Shown: positions 1 through 6,523 of the stretch, in pieces
Position numbering within the stretch: the stretch's first letter is position 1
Layout of the letters: each line of letters starts with the position of its first letter
Assembly: GCA_041486365.1 (NCBI GenBank)
Contig: JBGPLH010000015.1
Location: forward strand, 1 to 19,387
Length of the DNA: 19,387 bases
Origin: JBGPLH01 sp041486365 [NCBI: Thermodesulfobacteriota bacterium]
Lineage (GTDB): Bacteria > JAUYMQ01
Direction: 5' to 3'
Program-made: the position numbers and the translations under genes
The notes under the pieces: model-generated
The model's input: only the letters and a program-made list of their open reading frames with translations
Database searches by the model: none
Told to the model about the DNA's origin: nothing

Positions 1-399
1 AACCAGGAGAAGGAGAAGGAGGTGAAGGGGATCACCGACGAGACCATGCGGATTTTCCAGCAGTACGACTGGCCGGGGAATGTCCGGGAGCTGGAGAACA
101 CGATCGAGCGGATCGTGATCATGAAGGGGGAAGGAGAGATCTCGCCGGAGGATCTGTCCGACCGCATGCGGCAGTCTCCGGGAGACGGCCGGGCACCCTT
201 CCGGGTCCTGATCCCCCCCGACGGCATCTCCTTCTATGATGTGGTCCAGGATTTTGAGAACGATCTGATCGTCCAGGCGCTCGAGAAGACCCGCTGGAAC
301 AAGAACAAGGCGGCCGCCCTGCTCCAGCTCAACCGAACCACGCTCGTCGAGAAGATCAAGAAGAAGCAGCTGGACCGCGGGGACCCCTCGGACGATTGA
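1..399 (+). CDS. Sigma-54-dependent transcriptional activator (NtrC family), C-terminal part only
   Basis: The frame is open from the first base, so the gene begins upstream and only its last 132 residues are present. What remains is the end of the AAA+ sigma-54 activation domain, with the WPGNVRELEN sensor-2 segment at about residues 24-33, followed by a linker. A Fis-type helix-turn-helix then covers about residues 84-127, ending in the NRTTLVEKIKKK recognition helix. Proteins of this family bind enhancers and use ATP to open sigma-54 promoters. The N-terminal sensory domain is missing, so receiver, GAF or PAS control cannot be told. It sits directly before a sigma-54 promoter and fliA, which suggests, without proving, that it is the flagellar activator (FlgR/FleQ/FlrC-like role). 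The family call is secure; the target is inference. Confidence 0.93.
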   Translation, partial: NQEKEKEVKGITDETMRIFQQYDWPGNVRELENTIERIVIMKGEGEISPEDLSDRMRQSPGDGRAPFRVLIPPDGISFYDVVQDFENDLIVQALEKTRWNKNKAAALLQLNRTTLVEKIKKKQLDRGDPSDD

Positions 400-422
400 G
401 CGTGGGCACACCGCCCGGCGCC

Positions 423-450
423 GGAGCGCCGCCCGATGGGGCGGCGTTCC
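423..450 (+). terminator. GC-rich hairpin after the NtrC-family gene
   Basis: The arms GGAGCGCCGCCC and GGGCGGCGTTCC pair around a GATG loop, giving a 12-bp stem with one G-T pair, starting 24 nt after the stop codon. There is no T-run, so it is a plausible but not classical intrinsic terminator. A smaller hairpin, CCCGC-TT-GCGGG, follows at 449-460. Confidence 0.5.
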
Positions 451-767
451 CGCTTGCGGGAGTGGCCCGTCGCGGTACGGGCGCGGAGCGCGACGCGGGT
501 TTCAGGGTTGAAACAGGACGGGCACGCGAACGGTACAATCTCGTACCTCGACGCCGAATTCCGTCAAACCACTGACGCAGATTGGCGCTTCCCGCGCCCC
601 TCCGAGGGCAGCCGCGGGTCGTCTCCGGACGCCATCCCGTTCCTCTCGCGGGAATCGCCCATACCCTCCATCGCCGCAGAACTTCGCCGGAAATTCCCCT
701 CACGGGATCCTTTCTCCGCCCGCGCGCGCGCTTCCTTTCCCTTCTCCAGGCCTTGCGGTTCCGTCTC

Positions 768-784
768 TTGGCACAGGCGTTGCA
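768..784 (+). promoter_or_regulatory. Sigma-54 promoter of fliA
   Basis: The sequence TTGGCAC-aggcg-TTGCA matches the sigma-54 consensus TTGGCACG-N4-TTGCW with one mismatch. The GG (770-771) and GC (782-783) doublets are spaced as -24/-12 elements require. The expected start point is near 795, giving a leader of about 66 nt before fliA. The activator fragment just upstream supports the reading. Confidence 0.85.
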
Positions 785-860
785 CATTTGCGGGGCGTCG
801 CGCCCTTTCCGTCACCGGCGCGGTCATCGATGGGAGCCCAACGCCCTTCCGGAGAGACGC

Positions 861-1622
861 ATGAACGCGGAACCCAAGCGGCAGCGAACGGAGTCGCGCA
901 AGCTCACCCCGGCCTTGCGCGAGCGCCTCATCATGGAACACGCCCCGCTCATCAAGTACATCGTGAACCGAATCGCCGTCCGGCTCCCCTCGCACATCGA
1001 CCTCGACGACCTGATCAACACCGGTGTCATCGGCCTCATGGACGCCATCGAGAAGTACGACCCCGAGAAGAACTGCAAGTTCAAGACCTACGCCGAATTC
1101 CGGATCAAGGGAGCGATCCTGGACCAGCTCCGTTCCCTGGACTGGGTTCCGCGCTCCGTGCGTCAGAAGAGCCGCAAGCTCGAGGCCGCCTACAACCACA
1201 CCGAGCAGAAGCTGGGGCGCGCCGCCTCCGACGAGGAAGTGGCAGACGAGCTGGGCGTGGAGATCGACAAGTTCCACGAGATGCTGAACCAGGTCCGCGG
1301 AATATCGCTCGTGAACCTCGACGAGGTCCGCAGCGCGAGCGACCTGGAGAAGAAGAACCTGATCGATGTCCTCGAGGACCCGAGCGGCGAGGATCCGCTC
1401 CTGGCGCTCGGGGTCTCCGAGATGAAGAAGATAGTGGCGGAGGCGATCGGCCAGCTCCCCGAGAAGGAGCGGTTGGTGATCTCGCTTTACTACTACGACG
1501 ATCTGAACATGAAGGAGATCGGGAGCATCCTGGACATCACCGAGTCACGTGTCTGCCAGATCCACACGAAGGCCGTGCTGCGGCTCCGGGGGAAGCTGCG
1601 CACGATGATGGACAACAAGTAG
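861..1622 (+). CDS. fliA: RNA polymerase sigma factor FliA (sigma-28)
   Basis: A 253-residue sigma-70-family factor of the FliA/WhiG type, which directs RNA polymerase to late flagellar and chemotaxis promoters. Region 2 spans about residues 28-105 and includes DLDDLINTGVIGLMDAIEKY and the promoter-melting segment with DWVPRSVRQ. Region 3 lies at about 118-145. Region 4 spans about 195-247, with LPEKERLVISLYYYDDL and an ESRVCQIHTKA recognition helix. Region 1.1 is absent, as usual for FliA, and the length is slightly above the enterobacterial protein. The ATG at 861 is chosen because GGAGAG lies 7 nt before it and homology begins soon after; the frame extends upstream only as unrelated sequence. 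A sigma-54 promoter precedes it, a terminator follows, and flgM is the next gene, which favours FliA over a WhiG-like sporulation factor. Confidence 0.95.
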   Translation: MNAEPKRQRTESRKLTPALRERLIMEHAPLIKYIVNRIAVRLPSHIDLDDLINTGVIGLMDAIEKYDPEKNCKFKTYAEFRIKGAILDQLRSLDWVPRSVRQKSRKLEAAYNHTEQKLGRAASDEEVADELGVEIDKFHEMLNQVRGISLVNLDEVRSASDLEKKNLIDVLEDPSGEDPLLALGVSEMKKIVAEAIGQLPEKERLVISLYYYDDLNMKEIGSILDITESRVCQIHTKAVLRLRGKLRTMMDNK

Positions 1623-1639
1623 GAAATTCCCACATCCCC

Positions 1640-1690
1640 AAAACGCTTTACCCCGCCGCCGGAATCCGGCGCGCGGGGCGGACGCGTTTT
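1640..1690 (+). terminator. Intrinsic terminator after fliA
   Basis: A long imperfect hairpin starts 17 nt after the fliA stop. The inner arms CCCCGCCGCCGG (1651-1662) and CCGGCGCGCGGGG (1666-1678) pair around an AAT loop with one extra base. The outer arms AAAACGC (1640-1646) and GCGTTTT (1684-1690) also pair. The TTTT end and the A-rich upstream arm make it a good rho-independent terminator, possibly active in both directions. Confidence 0.8.
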
Positions 1691-1694
1691 GCCC

Positions 1695-1721
1695 TCAAGA
1701 TTCTCCCACGGCGGCCGATTT
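1695..1721 (+). promoter_or_regulatory. Sigma-28 (FliA)-type promoter of flgM
   Basis: TCAAGATT, an 11-nt spacer, then GCCGATTT resembles the FliA consensus TAAAGTTT-N11-GCCGATAA at 6 of 8 positions in each half with the exact spacing. The predicted start is near 1728, about 50 nt before flgM. It lies just after the fliA terminator, so FliA would drive its own anti-sigma factor, as in other flagellar systems. Confidence 0.75.
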
Positions 1722-1726
1722 CATGG

Positions 1727-1756
1727 TTGGACGGGCAACCCCCCCGGGGTTATACT
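1727..1756 (+). promoter_or_regulatory. Sigma-70-type promoter, second promoter of flgM
   Basis: TTGGAC (1727-1732), an 18-nt spacer and TATACT (1751-1756) form a good housekeeping promoter that starts 6 nt after the end of the sigma-28-type element. The predicted start near 1763 leaves only about 16 nt before the flgM ATG, enough for the GGAG at 1770-1773. Basal FlgM expression independent of FliA would follow. Confidence 0.6.
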
Positions 1757-1778
1757 CGCCCGCACCCATGGAGACGCC

Positions 1779-2111
1779 ATGACCAAGCCGTCCAAGCCAC
1801 GGACTGGCCGCAACCGCCAGGGAAACAGCCCCCAAACCCCTTCCCGCAATCCCGGTGAGCGCTCGAGCGGCGACGTCCGGGCGCGGTCCGGCAAGCCCCC
1901 CGCGGGGGCCACGGCCGGCGGAGAAGCCGAGCGCGCGGCGATGGGCCTGTTCGCGCGAGCCCGCGCCCTGGCCCTGAAGGCGCCCGACATCCGGCCCGCG
2001 GTGGTCGATCGCTACCGCCGGCTGCTCGCCGACGGCCGCTACCAGCCCGACCTGGAAGCCGTCGCCGACCGGATGATCCGGGAAGGCCTGCTCGAGAACA
2101 TCGAGAAGTAG
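1779..2111 (+). CDS. flgM: Anti-sigma-28 factor FlgM
   Basis: A 110-residue protein. The first 55 or so residues are basic, Pro/Gly/Ser-rich and probably disordered. The C-terminal 45 carry the FlgM sigma-binding pattern: APDIRPAVVDRYRRLLADG followed by RYQPDLEAVADRMIREGLL, the family's 'D(I/V)R..V..ik..i..G.Y..d...vA..ll' signature. FlgM binds FliA and holds it inactive until the hook-basal body is complete and FlgM is exported. The ATG at 1779 is chosen over the out-of-frame ATG at 1768 because it opens the homologous frame and GGAG lies 5 nt before it. The position after fliA strongly supports the call. The N-terminal half is not alignable by eye, as is common for this disordered, exported protein. 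Confidence 0.9.
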   Translation: MTKPSKPRTGRNRQGNSPQTPSRNPGERSSGDVRARSGKPPAGATAGGEAERAAMGLFARARALALKAPDIRPAVVDRYRRLLADGRYQPDLEAVADRMIREGLLENIEK

Positions 2112-2118
2112 CGCCCGC

Positions 2119-2138
2119 CCCGGCGCACCCGCGCCGGG
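2119..2138 (+). terminator. Hairpin after flgM
   Basis: CCCGGCGC and GCGCCGGG form a perfect 8-bp stem around ACCC, 7 nt after the flgM stop. No T-run follows, so it is a possible terminator or RNA-stabilising hairpin. Confidence 0.5.
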
Positions 2139-2187
2139 CGCATCCCCCCGCGCAGGATCCCTGTAGCCCCGACCGGGGGGACCCGTC

Positions 2188-3351
2188 ATGTCCCAGCGCA
2201 CAATCCTCTTCGTCGACGACGAGGCGAACATCCTGAGCGCCCTCCTGCGCTCGCTCCGGAGGGAGGACGTGCGCATTCTCACCGCGCCTTCCGCGCGCGA
2301 GGCCCTGGCGATCCTCGACCGGGAGCCCGTCGCGGTGATCGTCAGCGACGAGAAGATGCCCGAGATGGGCGGGGCCGAGCTCCTGGCCCGCGTGAAGGAG
2401 AAGCATCCCGACACGGTGCGGATCCTCCTCACGGGCCTGCGCGACGTGGAGACGGCCCAGAAGGCGATCAACACGGGCGAGTGCTACCGGTTCCTCACGA
2501 AGCCCTGGAACGACAGCGATCTTCGCCTCACGATCCGTGCCGCGCTGGAGAAGTTCGATCTCACCGCCGAGAACCGGCGACTCGAACGGCTCACCGAGCT
2601 CCAGAACCTGGAGCTCGCCGCCTGGAACGCCGACCTCGAGCGCAAAGTCGCGGAGCGCACCCAGCAGCTCATCCAGTCCAAGAAGATGGCGGCGATCGGC
2701 CTGTTGGCGGGAGGGGTGGCGCACGAGATGAACAATCCCGTGGCCGGGATCCTCGCCCTCACCCAGCTGTTGATGAAGGAAGCGGCGGACCCGAAGCTCC
2801 TGGAGGATCTACGGAAGATCGAGGGACTCGCCTACCGGTGCATCGACGTGGTCCAGGACATCCTCGACTTCTCGCGGCAGTCGAAGACCGATCAGCGGGA
2901 GCTCGCGGACATGAACGTCGTGATCGACCGGAGCCTGACGTTCGTGTCGCTTTACTCGAAGCAGTTCGGCGTCGATATCCGCCGGGAGCCCGCGCGCGGC
3001 CTCCCGAAGGCGAGGATCCACTTGAACCAGATGCAGCAGGTCCTCCTCAACCTACTCACGAACGCCTGCCAGGCGATGCCGGGCGGCGGGCGAATCGTGA
3101 TCGCCACCCGCCATGACGACGCCCGCGACCGCGTCGAGCTCTCGGTCGCGGACACCGGGAGCGGCATCCCCCCCGAGGCGCTCGGCCGGATCTTCGAGCC
3201 TTTCTTCAGCCGCAAGAGCGAGGGCAAGGGAACGGGGCTCGGGCTTTCGATCTGCTACCGGATCGTACGCGAGCACGGCGGCGAGATACGCGTCGAGAGT
3301 GCGCCCGGCCGGGGAAGCCTGTTCACGGTCGCGATCCCGGCGGCCCGGTGA
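2188..3351 (+). CDS. Receiver-histidine kinase fusion (REC-HisKA-HATPase)
   Basis: A 387-residue soluble two-component protein with no signal peptide or membrane segment. Residues 1-120 form a receiver domain with acidic pair D10/D11, phosphoacceptor D54 (in SDEKMPEMGG), T82 and K105 (in FLTKPW); the pattern resembles receivers of RpfG-type regulators. Residues about 125-165 are a charged coiled coil. The HisKA box has phospho-accepting H179 in AHEMNNP. The HATPase domain follows, with the N-box (LLNLLTNACQAM), G1 box (VADTGSGIP) and G2 box (GKGTGLGLS). Having the receiver at the N-terminus suggests that phosphorylation by another kinase controls this kinase's activity. No partner regulator is adjacent. 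It lies after flgM and ends 4 nt from a convergent gene. A flagellar or motility role is only suggested by position. Confidence 0.93.
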   Translation: MSQRTILFVDDEANILSALLRSLRREDVRILTAPSAREALAILDREPVAVIVSDEKMPEMGGAELLARVKEKHPDTVRILLTGLRDVETAQKAINTGECYRFLTKPWNDSDLRLTIRAALEKFDLTAENRRLERLTELQNLELAAWNADLERKVAERTQQLIQSKKMAAIGLLAGGVAHEMNNPVAGILALTQLLMKEAADPKLLEDLRKIEGLAYRCIDVVQDILDFSRQSKTDQRELADMNVVIDRSLTFVSLYSKQFGVDIRREPARGLPKARIHLNQMQQVLLNLLTNACQAMPGGGRIVIATRHDDARDRVELSVADTGSGIPPEALGRIFEPFFSRKSEGKGTGLGLSICYRIVREHGGEIRVESAPGRGSLFTVAIPAAR

Positions 3352-3358
3352 GGCCTCA
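3349..3358. other. Palindrome joining two convergent stop codons
   Basis: TGAGGCCTCA is a perfect 10-bp palindrome containing the stop codon of the plus-strand kinase gene (3349-3351) and, on the minus strand, that of the DUF2007-like gene (3356-3358). No separate terminator is seen between them, so the two transcripts probably overlap. Confidence 0.6.
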
Positions 3359-3631
3359 GGACCCGGCGGCGGCGTCGAGAATCTCTCCGGGGATCACTTC
3401 GTCGCGGATCGCCTGGGCAAGGAGGATGAGGGCCGTCCGGCGCTCGTCCTCGGGAACGCTCACGCGGAATCCCGAGAGCGGACCCACGATCATGGGGTAC
3501 AAGCTCATGCCGTTGGGGCGCACGACGGCGTCGATACCGAACTGATCGAGGTAGTCCTGCACCAGGGGGAGCGCCCAGGGGTGATCGCTCGCGTAGACGT
3601 CGATGTAGCGCGGCATGGCGGGGCGGGACAT
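3356..3631 (-). CDS. Small DUF2007-like putative signal-transducing protein
   Basis: A 91-residue cytosolic protein, the only confident minus-strand gene here. It opens with a strand followed by a 'YASDHPWALPLVQDYLDQFGIDAVV' pattern, then a central turn and 'GFRVSVPEDERRTALILLAQAI'. This beta-alpha-beta layout, in which a position-scanning helix is followed by a 'V..ed...A..ll' strand-helix, is typical of DUF2007 proteins (small alpha/beta domains of unknown function annotated as putative signal transducers). The ATG at 3631 is preferred because GGAGG lies 4 nt before it; the in-frame Met6 is too far from that site. It converges on the kinase gene and diverges from the CheW-like pair. The gene is likely real; the family assignment was made by eye and is moderate. 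Confidence 0.7.
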   Translation of the reverse strand: MSRPAMPRYIDVYASDHPWALPLVQDYLDQFGIDAVVRPNGMSLYPMIVGPLSGFRVSVPEDERRTALILLAQAIRDEVIPGEILDAAAGS

Positions 3632-3711
3632 GCGCCCTCCGGGGGCCTGATCAGAAGGCGGCGCGCGGCGACGGCCGAACCGGATCCCGCCGACCCCCTC
3701 TACGGTTTCCC

Positions 3712-3740
3712 AATGTACGGGACGATAGGATAGGGGTCAA
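3712..3740 (-). promoter_or_regulatory. Sigma-70-type promoter of the minus-strand DUF2007-like gene
   Basis: On the minus strand, TTGACC (3740-3735), a 17-nt spacer and TACATT (3717-3712) fit a housekeeping promoter at 5/6 and 4/6 positions. The start would be near 3705, giving a leader of about 74 nt. Confidence 0.5.
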
Positions 3741-3800
3741 ACCGGCACGGGGGGCGCGACCTCCGGGGGGCCGATCGTGCGGGAGAGGTGGAAAAGAATC

Positions 3801-4247
3801 ATGTCCGTCGCCGCGGGATCCTTCGCTCGACTGCTCGTTCTCTTCCGGCTGGGCCACCATCGCTTCGCCCTTCCGGCGGAAAACGTCGTCGAGATCTGCG
3901 AGGCGCCCGAGGGGGCCCTCGGCGCCGGATCCTTCCAGCATCGGGAACGGGCGCTCCCGGTCGTCGATCTGCGTGAGCGCTTCCTGGTGGAGGGCGCTGG
4001 AGAGCCGCGCGCGGTGCTCGTGACGATGCCGCCGGGGTCCTCCCATCCGATCGCTCTCCTCGTGGACGAGGTAGACGGCGTGGTCCCCTTCGGGGCCGAG
4101 TCGCTGCTGGAGCTCCCCGATCCGCTCCACCCCTTTCTCGGCGGGTACCTGCAGGGGCTGTGCATCGTCCCGGGCGAGACAGGCGGAGACGCCGAGGGCG
4201 TCGTCGCCGTTCTGGGCCTGGGCTCCCTGGGGATCGGGGATGCGTAG
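3801..4247 (+). CDS. CheW-like scaffold protein (first of two)
   Basis: A 148-residue protein with one CheW-like domain. The expected blocks are all visible: an opening strand LVLFRLGHHRFALPAENVVEI, a mid-domain RALPVVDLRERF (the usual 'G..iPvvDL'), PIALLVDEVDGVVPF (the usual 'lVDeV..V') and a closing YLQGLCIV...VVAVLGLGSL. CheW proteins couple chemoreceptors to the kinase CheA. The chosen ATG at 3801 lies about 10 nt after GAGGTGG; an in-frame GTG at 3777 would add 8 residues. It starts a three-gene run with the second CheW-like gene 9 nt downstream and the receiver protein after that. No CheA or receptor is in the window, so its signalling partners are unknown. The pair may serve a non-chemotaxis scaffold role. 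Confidence 0.85.
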   Translation: MSVAAGSFARLLVLFRLGHHRFALPAENVVEICEAPEGALGAGSFQHRERALPVVDLRERFLVEGAGEPRAVLVTMPPGSSHPIALLVDEVDGVVPFGAESLLELPDPLHPFLGGYLQGLCIVPGETGGDAEGVVAVLGLGSLGIGDA

Positions 4248-4256
4248 GGGCTATCC

Positions 4257-4712
4257 TTGAACGGCGCAGCCCGATGCGGGCTCACGCTGGCGCGGCTGGG
4301 ACCGGACCTCGTGGGGTTGGACCTCTCGCGTGTCCTCGCGGTACTCGAGTCGCCGCCGATCACCGCCCTGCCGCGGATACCCGAGTGCTGTGAGGGGATC
4401 ACCGTCTGGCAGGGGCGGGCCATCCCCGTGTATGATTTGAAAAAAGCCCTTAACCTTCCTTCCGCGGGAGACGATAATATCCGCAGGGATTCCGTGGTTA
4501 TCGTAGGCCGCTGGCGAAGCTCCGCCGTGGGGCTTCGCGTGGACGAGGTGCTGGGGGTTCTCGAGTCCGGCGCACCGGAACCGTCCGGGGGCGGCCGCCC
4601 CGGTCTTCGCGGCGAGGCGTGGCACGACGGGCGGCGCCTTCTCGTTCTGGATCCGGACGCGGACTACCCCGGTTCACCTGGCGCTCAGGGCGCGTCGCCG
4701 CGAGCGGCGTGA
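4257..4712 (+). CDS. Divergent CheW-like protein (second of two)
   Basis: A 151-residue protein, more divergent than its neighbour but with the same fold pattern: LVGLDLSRVLAVLESPPITALPRIP, then GITVWQGRAIPVYDLKKALNL, SVVIVGRWRSSAVGLRVDEVLGVLE and a final RRLLVLDPDADY. The start is taken as the TTG at 4257, because GGGG sits 6 nt before it, the upstream gene ends at 4247, and no ATG or GTG in frame would keep the first strand. The 'VDEV' receptor/CheA-contact segment is kept, while the C-terminal tail is Gly/Pro-rich and short. Two consecutive unlike CheW domains could act as a split scaffold. Its middle section (about 4430-4505) is unusually A+T rich for this region. Confidence 0.78.
   Translation: MNGAARCGLTLARLGPDLVGLDLSRVLAVLESPPITALPRIPECCEGITVWQGRAIPVYDLKKALNLPSAGDDNIRRDSVVIVGRWRSSAVGLRVDEVLGVLESGAPEPSGGGRPGLRGEAWHDGRRLLVLDPDADYPGSPGAQGASPRAA
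4450..4478 (+). promoter_or_regulatory. Possible internal promoter within the second CheW-like gene
   Basis: TTAACC, a 17-nt spacer and GATAAT lie in the A+T-rich island of the coding region. If active it would transcribe the downstream receiver gene (4744) independently of the CheW-like pair. The -35 match is weak (4/6); the -10 is good (5/6). Confidence 0.3.
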
Positions 4713-4743
4713 CGCGAGCGCCTCCCCTGTCACGGGAGAGATC

Positions 4744-6438
4744 ATGCCCCGAAAAGTGCTGGTGGCCGACGACAGCGTCACCATCCAGAAGGTCGTGGGG
4801 ATCACCTTCGCCGCCGAGGACGTCACGCTCTCCTTCGTGGACAACGGCGACGAGGCAATCGAGCTGGCGCGCCAGATCAAGCCCGACCTGATCATCGCGG
4901 ACGTCCTCATGCCGCGCAAGAGCGGCTACGAGGTGTGTGAGGCAATCAAGCAGGACCCGGAGCTGTGTCACGTCCCGGTGCTGCTGCTCACCGGCACCTT
5001 CGAGCCCTTCGACGCCGAGCGCTCCCGCCGCGTGGGCGCCGACGGCACGATCACGAAGCCCTTCGAATCGCACACGCTCATCCGCCAGGTGAACGAGCTC
5101 CTCGCGCGCGCCGCGCCGCGCGCGCAGGCCCAGGCGCCCACGACCCTCGCCGCGGAGACCCCGGCCCTCCACGCGTCCGCGGCGGAAGCTCTCGCGTCCA
5201 GCGAGGCGGAGTCGGCCTTCGCGGATCTATCCCGGGACCTGGAGCTCGAGCCGCTGCCCGCGTCCGCCGAGAGCGAGCCGCAGGCGCCGCCCGCCGCCGA
5301 AGCCCCTGTCCCCCAGCCCTCCGTGGACGAGGCCTTTGACTTCGGTTTCGAATCGGGCGGCGACTTCTCCTTCGCGCAGAGCACCGGGGCAGCCGTCGAA
5401 GCGGCTCCCGCGGAACCGACGACCGCTTCGCACAGGCTCTCGGAACGAGAGGACGAGTTCGAGTTCGTGGAGGAGCCGGGCGAGGTCCTCGAGCTCGGGG
5501 AGCCCTCCAGGGTCACGCGCGTGGAAGAGGAAACGCCGGCGCTCCTCGAGCGCCCCTACGGCGCCGGCGAGCCACCGGCCGCCGATCTCTTCTCGGAGGC
5601 CCGGACGGCCGAGTCCGGCGAGGTGTGGGACCTCTCCGACATGGAAGCGGTGGAGGAGAGCGCCGTCCTCGAGCCCGATCGGCCCGAGGAGGAAACGGAG
5701 CCTCCCTCCTTCTGGGACGACGCGGCCGCCGAGGCCATCGACCTGGTCGAGAGCGTAAGCGTCGACGCGCCGGAGGAGATGCTCCTCTCGGAAGACGATT
5801 CGCTCGATGCCGAGCTGTCCGCGGCGGGGGAATCCATGCTCCTGGCGCCGGCCGTCCCGGCGCCGGACGCCATCGAGGCGGAGCCCTCCCGGCTGCTCGA
5901 GGATTCCGACCTCGATCTCAAGTTGACAGGGATCGACGAGGGCTCCACTCCCTCCGCCAAGACCGAGCGGACGGAGGGCGAGCCTCTGCACCCGTCCCTC
6001 GAGGACCTGCCCGAGTTTGATTTTGACGCCTCCCGCGCGGGCGAGCCGCTGGAGGAGATCCCCGAGATCGAGCCGTCGGTGGAGCCCCTTGCCCCCGTGC
6101 CGTTCCTTGGGGAGCCTTTCCTCGCGGAGCCCTTCGACTCGGAGCCCTCCGACCTGGCGCCGGCGGCTCCGGCTTCAGGGACGCGCAAGGCCCCCGACGC
6201 GCCGCCCGCGCTCGCGGCGGTGGCGAGTCTCGGCGCCGAGACGGCCAACGACGCCGTGCGCCGCGCGGTGAACGACGCCGTGGAGCGCGTGACATGGGAG
6301 GCCTTCAGCGATCTCTCCGAAACCGTGGTCAAGGCAGTGAAGGAGAAGGTCGAGCAGATCGCCTGGGAAGTCATCCCACAGATGGCCGAGGCGATGATCA
6401 AGGAAGAGATCAAGCGCATCTCGGACGAGAAGAAATAG
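4744..6438 (+). CDS. Receiver protein with long acidic linker and duplicated C-terminal helix motif
   Basis: A 564-residue protein. Residues 1-122 form a complete receiver domain: D9/D10, phosphoacceptor D53, T83 and K105 (TKPF). Residues about 125-485 are Ala/Glu/Pro/Ser-rich, acidic and probably disordered, punctuated by short aromatic-acidic patches (FDFGF near 198, EFEF near 239, EFDFD near 424). Residues 513-558 hold two 23-residue helical units, [16 protein letters not shown]... and [16 protein letters not shown]..., each with Trp at the sixth position. I recall similar 'WEV(I/V)P.(L/M)AE..I..EI' ends in receiver proteins of delta-proteobacteria-like genomes, but no function is known to me. 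The start ATG follows GGGAGAG. It is likely co-transcribed with the CheW-like pair (31-nt gap), so its phosphodonor may be a CheA-type kinase encoded elsewhere. The receiver call is certain; the output is unknown. Confidence 0.9.
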   Translation: MPRKVLVADDSVTIQKVVGITFAAEDVTLSFVDNGDEAIELARQIKPDLIIADVLMPRKSGYEVCEAIKQDPELCHVPVLLLTGTFEPFDAERSRRVGADGTITKPFESHTLIRQVNELLARAAPRAQAQAPTTLAAETPALHASAAEALASSEAESAFADLSRDLELEPLPASAESEPQAPPAAEAPVPQPSVDEAFDFGFESGGDFSFAQSTGAAVEAAPAEPTTASHRLSEREDEFEFVEEPGEVLELGEPSRVTRVEEETPALLERPYGAGEPPAADLFSEARTAESGEVWDLSDMEAVEESAVLEPDRPEEETEPPSFWDDAAAEAIDLVESVSVDAPEEMLLSEDDSLDAELSAAGESMLLAPAVPAPDAIEAEPSRLLEDSDLDLKLTGIDEGSTPSAKTERTEGEPLHPSLEDLPEFDFDASRAGEPLEEIPEIEPSVEPLAPVPFLGEPFLAEPFDSEPSDLAPAAPASGTRKAPDAPPALAAVASLGAETANDAVRRAVNDAVERVTWEAFSDLSETVVKAVKEKVEQIAWEVIPQMAEAMIKEEIKRISDEKK

Positions 6439-6487
6439 CGACCCCTTCCGGCACATACCCCGGCTGTCCCCCGGCCTCGCGGGAGCC

Positions 6488-6517
6488 TTGATTACGCGGG
6501 AAGCCTTCCGGTATACT
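6488..6517 (+). promoter_or_regulatory. Sigma-70-type promoter of valS
   Basis: TTGATT (6488-6493), an 18-nt spacer and TATACT (6512-6517) form a good housekeeping promoter. The start would be near 6524, leaving a leader of about 96 nt. It separates the cofactor/tRNA-synthetase operon from the signalling genes upstream. Confidence 0.7.
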
Positions 6518-6523
6518 CCCCTT

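Larger units (their letters stand above)
400..860. other. 461-nt intergenic region between the activator gene and fliA
   Basis: No convincing protein gene is present. The open frame at 436-864 is basic and low-complexity and has no recognisable domain. The stretch holds a terminator-like hairpin at 423-450, a pyrimidine-rich and CG-alternating tract at about 697-750, and the sigma-54 promoter at 768-784. Two similar elements, CTCGCGGGAATC at 645-656 and CTCACGGGATC at 699-709, lie 60-125 nt upstream of the promoter, where enhancer sites for an NtrC-type activator are usually found. That role is speculative. Confidence 0.6.

Noticed and set aside
508-539. TTGAAA ... TACAAT as a second fliA promoter
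   Set aside because: The spacer is 20 nt, too long for a normal sigma-70 promoter, and the sigma-54 element nearer the gene is far better.
436-864. Open frame of about 140 codons between the activator gene and fliA
   Set aside because: The product is Arg/Ser-rich without domain pattern or ribosome-binding site, and it overlaps the sigma-54 promoter and the fliA start. GC-rich DNA produces such frames by chance.
3770-3777. GCCGATCG as the -10 element of a FliA promoter before the first CheW-like gene
   Set aside because: The position 11 nt upstream has only G/C-rich sequence; the nearest TCAAAC is about 25 nt away, so the spacing does not fit.
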